Source: Pseudomonas chlororaphis (lineage in GTDB: Bacteria > Pseudomonadota > Gammaproteobacteria > Pseudomonadales > Pseudomonadaceae). Taken from it: DNA of 64,000 nucleotides. The stretch is taken from positions 1 to 64,000 of the forward strand of contig NZ_JSFK01000033.1 of the NCBI RefSeq assembly GCF_000783395.1, given 5' to 3'. The number at the start of each line of letters is the position of its first letter. Position 1 is the stretch's first letter. Made by a program: the position numbers and the translations under genes. Below, piece by piece: positions 59,447 through 64,000 of this stretch. The notes beneath the pieces are model-generated. The model worked only from the letters and a program-made list of their open reading frames with translations. It was not told the DNA's origin and searched no databases.

Positions 59447-62400
59447 TCAATCGCTGTTCAGTTCAATAAGAACCTCACTGTCTATCGTGCGACCCGCGCT
59501 GCCAGCAACTGCTGCCTTAAGAATTTCGATATTCTTGAAGTACACAGCAGCATCTGTTTCCACCTGACTGAGCAAAGCAGTCAATAGCGCATAAGAGTCC
59601 GCATTCAGCCGAGCTTCAGTCGCACTGTGAAAGCCTCCTCCCGACTTCGGCAGGCGCCCCGCCGCAAGATTCAACAAGGGTGCCACATTCAATACGGCAT
59701 TTCTGTTCTGCATACTCGCCGTGGCGGCAATCAAGTCGGTCTTGCCTGCCCCTGCGCGGAACATCTCATGAAGCAAGTCGTCAGCAATCTCGCCATAATT
59801 AAAACCCGCTGCATTGAAACGGCGATTGAGATTCTGGTTATTGACACTCAGGTACTGGATATTTTCCTTCTCATGCAAGCCGGCTTTTTTCCATTCGCTG
59901 TAGTGCGTCTGGCTGACTTGAATGGTTTGATCATCGACTTTTGCACTGTCCAGCACGAAATTGCTGACGGACGTGTTGTAAATGTTTAATCGGACAGCCT
60001 TTAACAGATTCGCAAGCTCATCACGCCCGCCTGGGGTACTGCCTAAAAACAAGCCAATGGCAAGATCGGTTTTCGTATTAAGCTTTGGCAAGTTGAGCAC
60101 TTTGACAGCAGCGTCAACCTTTTCCCGCACAATCGGCAGACTGTTTTGAACGATATGCCGTGTATAGCTCTCAGGACGGACGCTGGGCACAGTAAATGCG
60201 TGCTGGAACTGAAAGTCCGTCAGTTTTTTTCCCCAAGGGGTTCCACGGCCGCTGATCGCATACCACTGATTGTTTCTGTTCAGCGCGCATACGTTGACCA
60301 CATCCGCCGTACTGGAGCGAGGTTTCCATTTACCCTGGCCTGCTTGGGGCAAGTTCGCTACCTGAAGAAAGTCCACGGATTGGCGCCTGCCAGTCAATCT
60401 ATGCAATTGAGATGTAGCGGTATCAAGCAGCTTGACACCCTGCCTGCTCAACTCAAGTCCGTTTTTCAACAGTGATTTGGTCGCCAGGTACCCAGCCGTC
60501 GGTAAACCATCGATAGGGTTTAGTGTCGACACCGTCAGCTTCAGAGAGTATTTCACGACGCTGGCGAGTTTCGCAGTCAGCGAAACTGTTCTGGCTGCAA
60601 TCGTCAGAATTTTTGCCGGCGCGCCTAATACCGTAAAGAAAATACCGATAGCATCCATCGTGCAGGCATAAATGCCATCAACGACTTTGTTGCGCTCCCC
60701 CGAAGCGAGGTCTTCAATGCATCGCTTAAAAGGCACGACCAGATCAATTACATAGGTCACCCATTCGTCTGTCTTCTTGGTAAGCGTTTCTCTCTCCGTG
60801 AGGTCGGTAAACGCCAATACGAGTTCATCAATGCTTCCAACAGGGCGATGGGTAATCACGAACTGCGCGATATTTTCTATATGTTCGTTGATAAAAAATT
60901 GATAAAGACTGTGCTTGCTCTCTGGCGCAGTTTTCGGGGCCGCAAGCGTACCCAGTTTTTCTATGACCATGATATCGGAGGCATTAGGACGGGGACGTGT
61001 ACCCTGCGTATAGCTTTGGAAATCAGTCGGAACATGATGGGTTTCAGGAAGAGGGAAAAAGGCATCGGTGCTACTACCTTTAAAATCCAGCCTGGCCGGC
61101 ATATTCATCTTTTGAGTTTGCAGAACCAGGTCACCCAAGGCGTCATTTCTTCGACACTCACCCAAAAGGCTGAATAACTCATAGCACAGAAATTTGTTGT
61201 CACCGTGCGAGGCGATCATGATCACCGCGAAGCGGCCTCTTGCCTGATCTTTCTTCGCTTGTACTTCGACACTCTGAGGCCCCTTGTTACCTACACCAAT
61301 CAAGTTGTAATTACTTCCTGGGTAAACAAGCTCAGTGACTGGCGCTCGTACGGTAAAAAACGTGATTTTGCTTTTAGCAAAAATATCGCGATCCAGAGGG
61401 GGCATACCAGACAAGGCCAGCTTTACATTAGTAGCTATCGCCTTATGAATCTGCTGGTGGTACTTTCGAACCTCATCCTCAAAAACACGTTGATTAATCG
61501 CCAGCCCCATCAACTGCGGGTATTGGCTAAGAATGTGTGGTGTTTTATTCCAGTCCCACGCACCGGAAGTCAGCTCACCCTCAATGTGCAAATCCAGCAT
61601 GGATACTCTTGCATTGGAAAAAGTCTCTGGCCGAAGTAGCGGATCTTCCAGGAAGTCGCATTCTGGTATGGATTGTTGCAACGCTGTCAACGCTAGTTTC
61701 TTCCGATTGGGTACAGGCGTGGAAAACGCCTTTACGCCGTTGACCATCGTTTCTACATGCATTTGATAAGCAACCAGAGCCACATGAGCGGCGCTGGCGG
61801 CGGATGCGCTCAGATCATTCTGAACAATCACCTCGTTTATTAACGCCCAATCGATGATGACATCAACTGCGGTCAAGCCCTGTAGTTGGCCCAATGCGTT
61901 GCTGATCGAACCCATGTCGGCAAACAGCATGACGTCCTCGTAATCCACGCAGCGTGAAGCGCCTCTGATGCTGAGTTCGATCATGCCTACCGCTTGAGAA
62001 AAGGTTACCCACCCGATGGATCCGGCGGTAAGCCATGTCGGCACATTGTTGATCAACAGCGCCGGGGCTACCGATGACAGCAGCATATGCGAAGCCAAAG
62101 GTGCCAATGCCCGAGGCACAATTTTTTGGCTGACGAGATGTTGTTCAAAGCCCTGACGAATACTGGCCAAGGTCTTATCAGCGGCAACACTTGGATGATA
62201 AAGATCATAACCAGCGATGACGTTGCGTTGTTTTTCGTCACCAATTCGTGGATCAAATTGAAGAAGAATGGCGGTGTAGAGAATTTGCGCATAGTCATTA
62301 GCGTCACACGCCTCGCCAGCGCTAGCACCCCACCAACCCAGTGCTTCAATATATTTTTTCGCCAGATCATAAGAGAAGTCATGATGCACGAGTTCCTGCA

Positions 62401-63130
62401 GGACCTCGTCGGCAGTTTCCCAATCAATACCATCGTGTAGCACCGGTTTGACGTTGTCATACAACATCCCCAGCAAACTCTTTCCGGCAGGAACGAGCTT
62501 TCCGGTCAAGGAACGAATCTCTCGACATTGAACCTCGGTCAATGCGGCGGAGCCACCATCGTGGCCGTTTATTTGCTCCCAGTAATTGGCGATACGATCG
62601 GCGCTTGGAATCTCCCATTGCAGAAAGGTCAATAGACGTTCCAGTTGCTCAACATCAGTCGGGACGAGCAGCCCATGAAAACGTAACCATTGAGCATAAC
62701 TGGCGTCATCCGTTACCGAGCGGACAGCCCCACCCGTTTGCTCGGCGCCTTCCATGATTATTTTCAACACCGCTTGTGCATTCGGATCAGACTGTATTCT
62801 CTGCCGTATGCTTTCAGCACCACTTCCGTTATCGATCCATATATCAAGTCCAGCGCTGGTGACAATTGCATTCGCACCACGATGGTACGACTTGATCAGA
62901 TCCGTCAGCATCTTGCTGAAAGTCTTATGCACATAATGAAAAGACGAATCTTCCTGCAGTGTCAGAGTGATTGATTCCATATCGATCAACACTGTACTTT
63001 TTCGCACCTTATACAACGCATAAAGCACTGAGGTTATTTTTTTGCGTTCTACCTCATCACCTTTAATACATAGTTGATTCTCTTGCGCAGCCATAACTGC
63101 AGTACCAACAAAACCATTCCTGATCTTCAT
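59447..63130 (-). CDS. Large effector/toxin-like protein with degenerate aspzincin-like C-terminus
   Basis: A 1227-residue protein without a signal peptide, of visibly lower GC than its flanks. The long N-terminal part (to about 800) is unassigned. A hydrophobic helical zone (about 815-865) is followed by VCALNRNNQWYAISGRG (about 955), a combination seen in Pseudomonas dermonecrotic-toxin-like proteins. The C-terminus (about 1060-1180) has LLHEMFR (His1121, Glu1122), KTD at 1130-1132 and NADSY at 1176-1180, spaced as HExxH, GTxD and NADxY in M35/aspzincin peptidases, but the second His is Arg1125. It may be a pseudo-peptidase. No immunity gene or secretion genes are adjacent. Confidence 0.7.
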   Translation of the reverse strand: MKIRNGFVGTAVMAAQENQLCIKGDEVERKKITSVLYALYKVRKSTVLIDMESITLTLQEDSSFHYVHKTFSKMLTDLIKSYHRGANAIVTSAGLDIWIDNGSGAESIRQRIQSDPNAQAVLKIIMEGAEQTGGAVRSVTDDASYAQWLRFHGLLVPTDVEQLERLLTFLQWEIPSADRIANYWEQINGHDGGSAALTEVQCREIRSLTGKLVPAGKSLLGMLYDNVKPVLHDGIDWETADEVLQELVHHDFSYDLAKKYIEALGWWGASAGEACDANDYAQILYTAILLQFDPRIGDEKQRNVIAGYDLYHPSVAADKTLASIRQGFEQHLVSQKIVPRALAPLASHMLLSSVAPALLINNVPTWLTAGSIGWVTFSQAVGMIELSIRGASRCVDYEDVMLFADMGSISNALGQLQGLTAVDVIIDWALINEVIVQNDLSASAASAAHVALVAYQMHVETMVNGVKAFSTPVPNRKKLALTALQQSIPECDFLEDPLLRPETFSNARVSMLDLHIEGELTSGAWDWNKTPHILSQYPQLMGLAINQRVFEDEVRKYHQQIHKAIATNVKLALSGMPPLDRDIFAKSKITFFTVRAPVTELVYPGSNYNLIGVGNKGPQSVEVQAKKDQARGRFAVIMIASHGDNKFLCYELFSLLGECRRNDALGDLVLQTQKMNMPARLDFKGSSTDAFFPLPETHHVPTDFQSYTQGTRPRPNASDIMVIEKLGTLAAPKTAPESKHSLYQFFINEHIENIAQFVITHRPVGSIDELVLAFTDLTERETLTKKTDEWVTYVIDLVVPFKRCIEDLASGERNKVVDGIYACTMDAIGIFFTVLGAPAKILTIAARTVSLTAKLASVVKYSLKLTVSTLNPIDGLPTAGYLATKSLLKNGLELSRQGVKLLDTATSQLHRLTGRRQSVDFLQVANLPQAGQGKWKPRSSTADVVNVCALNRNNQWYAISGRGTPWGKKLTDFQFQHAFTVPSVRPESYTRHIVQNSLPIVREKVDAAVKVLNLPKLNTKTDLAIGLFLGSTPGGRDELANLLKAVRLNIYNTSVSNFVLDSAKVDDQTIQVSQTHYSEWKKAGLHEKENIQYLSVNNQNLNRRFNAAGFNYGEIADDLLHEMFRAGAGKTDLIAATASMQNRNAVLNVAPLLNLAAGRLPKSGGGFHSATEARLNADSYALLTALLSQVETDAAVYFKNIEILKAAVAGSAGRTIDSEVLIELNSD

Positions 63131-63275
63131 GCCTCATCCTTATTTAAATTGATTCACACCGCAATCGGCGCCGCCAAATTTAAACAGATGAGAAAATCAA
63201 TCAACTAGTTAGTTATTAACTTAAATTTCAAAACCGAACTTTCTGCAGAACAATCATTCCACCAGTAAAACACAC

Positions 63276-64000
63276 TCACTCAATCAGCCCCCAGTCATCG
63301 GAAGATATACCCTTAATCTTATCGCCTGAATCCAGTTTTATCCGCAGCCTTAAATTATTCACAGAATCCGCATACTTCAAGGCCTCACTCACACTGACAA
63401 CGCCCTCCTCAACCAACTTATAAAGCGCAGAGTCAAATGTTTGCATACCCGTATCATCTGACTTCTCCATGGCATTTTTGAGTTCTCCCAACTCATTTCT
63501 TCGAACCAGATCTGCCACTGTCGGCGTGCCCAGCAAAACTTCGACAGCAGCCCTTCGTTGCCCATCGACAGTGCGCACCAACCGCTGTGAGATAAATGCT
63601 TTCAAGTTATTGCCCAGCGTGTGCAATAACTGCGGCCGCCGCTCTTGCGGGAACATATTGATGATCCGGTCCAGTGCCTGATTGGCATTGATGGCGTGCA
63701 ACGTCGACAACACCAGATGCCCGGTATCGGCAAATGACAAGGCATGTTCCATGGTTTCCCGATCACGGATTTCACCGATCAGCACCACATCCGGTGCCTG
63801 GCGCAGGGTGTTTTTCAAGGCAGCGTGAAAGCTGCGTGTATCGACCCCGACTTCCCGTTGATTGATGATCGAGCGCTGGTGGCGATGGATGTACTCGATC
63901 GGGTCCTCAATGGTAATGATGTGCCCAGTGCTGTGGCGGTTGCGGTGATCGATCAGCGCCGCCAGCGAGGTTGATTTCCCCGAGTCGGTGGCGCCAACAA
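63276..64000 (-). CDS. PilT/PilU-family type IV pilus ATPase, 5' end outside window
   Basis: About 241 C-terminal residues are visible. Walker A is GATDSGKST (Asp where Gly is usual in PilT/PilU, still GxxxxGKS). Asp box IITIEDPIEYIHRHQ, Walker B DVVLIGEIRDRETM and His box TGHLVLSTLHA follow. RLVRTVDGQRRAAVEVLLGTPTVADLVRRNE and LRLRIKL are closer to PilU than to PilT. The extreme C-terminus (KIKGISSDDWGLIE) is unusual. It may be a second pilU-like retraction ATPase of twitching motility. No other pilus gene is visible. Confidence 0.85.
   Translation of the reverse strand, partial: VGATDSGKSTSLAALIDHRNRHSTGHIITIEDPIEYIHRHQRSIINQREVGVDTRSFHAALKNTLRQAPDVVLIGEIRDRETMEHALSFADTGHLVLSTLHAINANQALDRIINMFPQERRPQLLHTLGNNLKAFISQRLVRTVDGQRRAAVEVLLGTPTVADLVRRNELGELKNAMEKSDDTGMQTFDSALYKLVEEGVVSVSEALKYADSVNNLRLRIKLDSGDKIKGISSDDWGLIE

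Overview
The window looks like chromosome of a fluorescent-group Pseudomonas. The evidence is high-GC coding DNA, a gacA-uvrC-pgsA-tRNA block, an MvaT/MvaU-type H-NS functional analogue, dispersed REP/REPIN elements, and many genes that match the genus in length and motif. No phage, insertion sequence or CRISPR array is visible. The left edge holds the end of a short tandem array and the right edge cuts a PilU-like ATPase gene.

Layout. 1-12 kb: a VOC protein, two LysR regulators, an aldo/keto reductase, two EamA/RarD-type exporters, hppD (tyrosine catabolism), a CSS-EAL c-di-GMP phosphodiesterase and mvaU. 12-21 kb: redox defence (gloA, ahpF, ahpC, gor), interrupted by a divergent tyrosine recombinase / KfrA-like pair in which the KfrA-like gene carries an in-frame amber codon; then a DHA2-type MFS exporter and galU. 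22-28 kb: small conserved proteins and lipoproteins, then a 2OG-oxygenase/alkB/ada alkylation-repair cluster whose Ada has lost three of its four predicted zinc cysteines, then acuI. 28-37 kb: a large secreted Gly/Trp/Tyr-rich protein, a nitronate-monooxygenase-like enzyme, modABC behind a perfect ModE-type operator, topoisomerase IB and an ABC-F ATPase. 37-43 kb: small proteins, three tRNAs (Leu, Cys, Gly), pgsA, uvrC, gacA, a GNAT protein and a nitrilase-family amidase.

43-47 kb: aroF (DAHP synthase) behind a leader that encodes two short peptides rich in Phe, Tyr and Trp, with a strong intrinsic terminator between them. This is the clearest regulatory find of the window. An Ig-like repeat protein and a signal-less lipase follow. 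47-53 kb: ppiC and a four-gene YejABEF-type peptide/microcin-C ABC importer. 53-59.4 kb: a (R)-3-hydroxybutyrate/acetoacetate catabolic cluster with a sigma-54 activator (HbcR-like), a GntP-family permease, 3-hydroxybutyrate dehydrogenase and acetoacetate-CoA ligase. It has a candidate -24/-12 promoter and two matching inverted repeats as candidate activator sites. 59.4-64 kb: a 1227-residue effector/toxin-like protein of visibly lower GC with a degenerate aspzincin-like C-terminus, and the truncated pilU-like gene.

No database search was possible. Family names rest on motif reading and recall; starts were chosen by Shine-Dalgarno spacing and family length.
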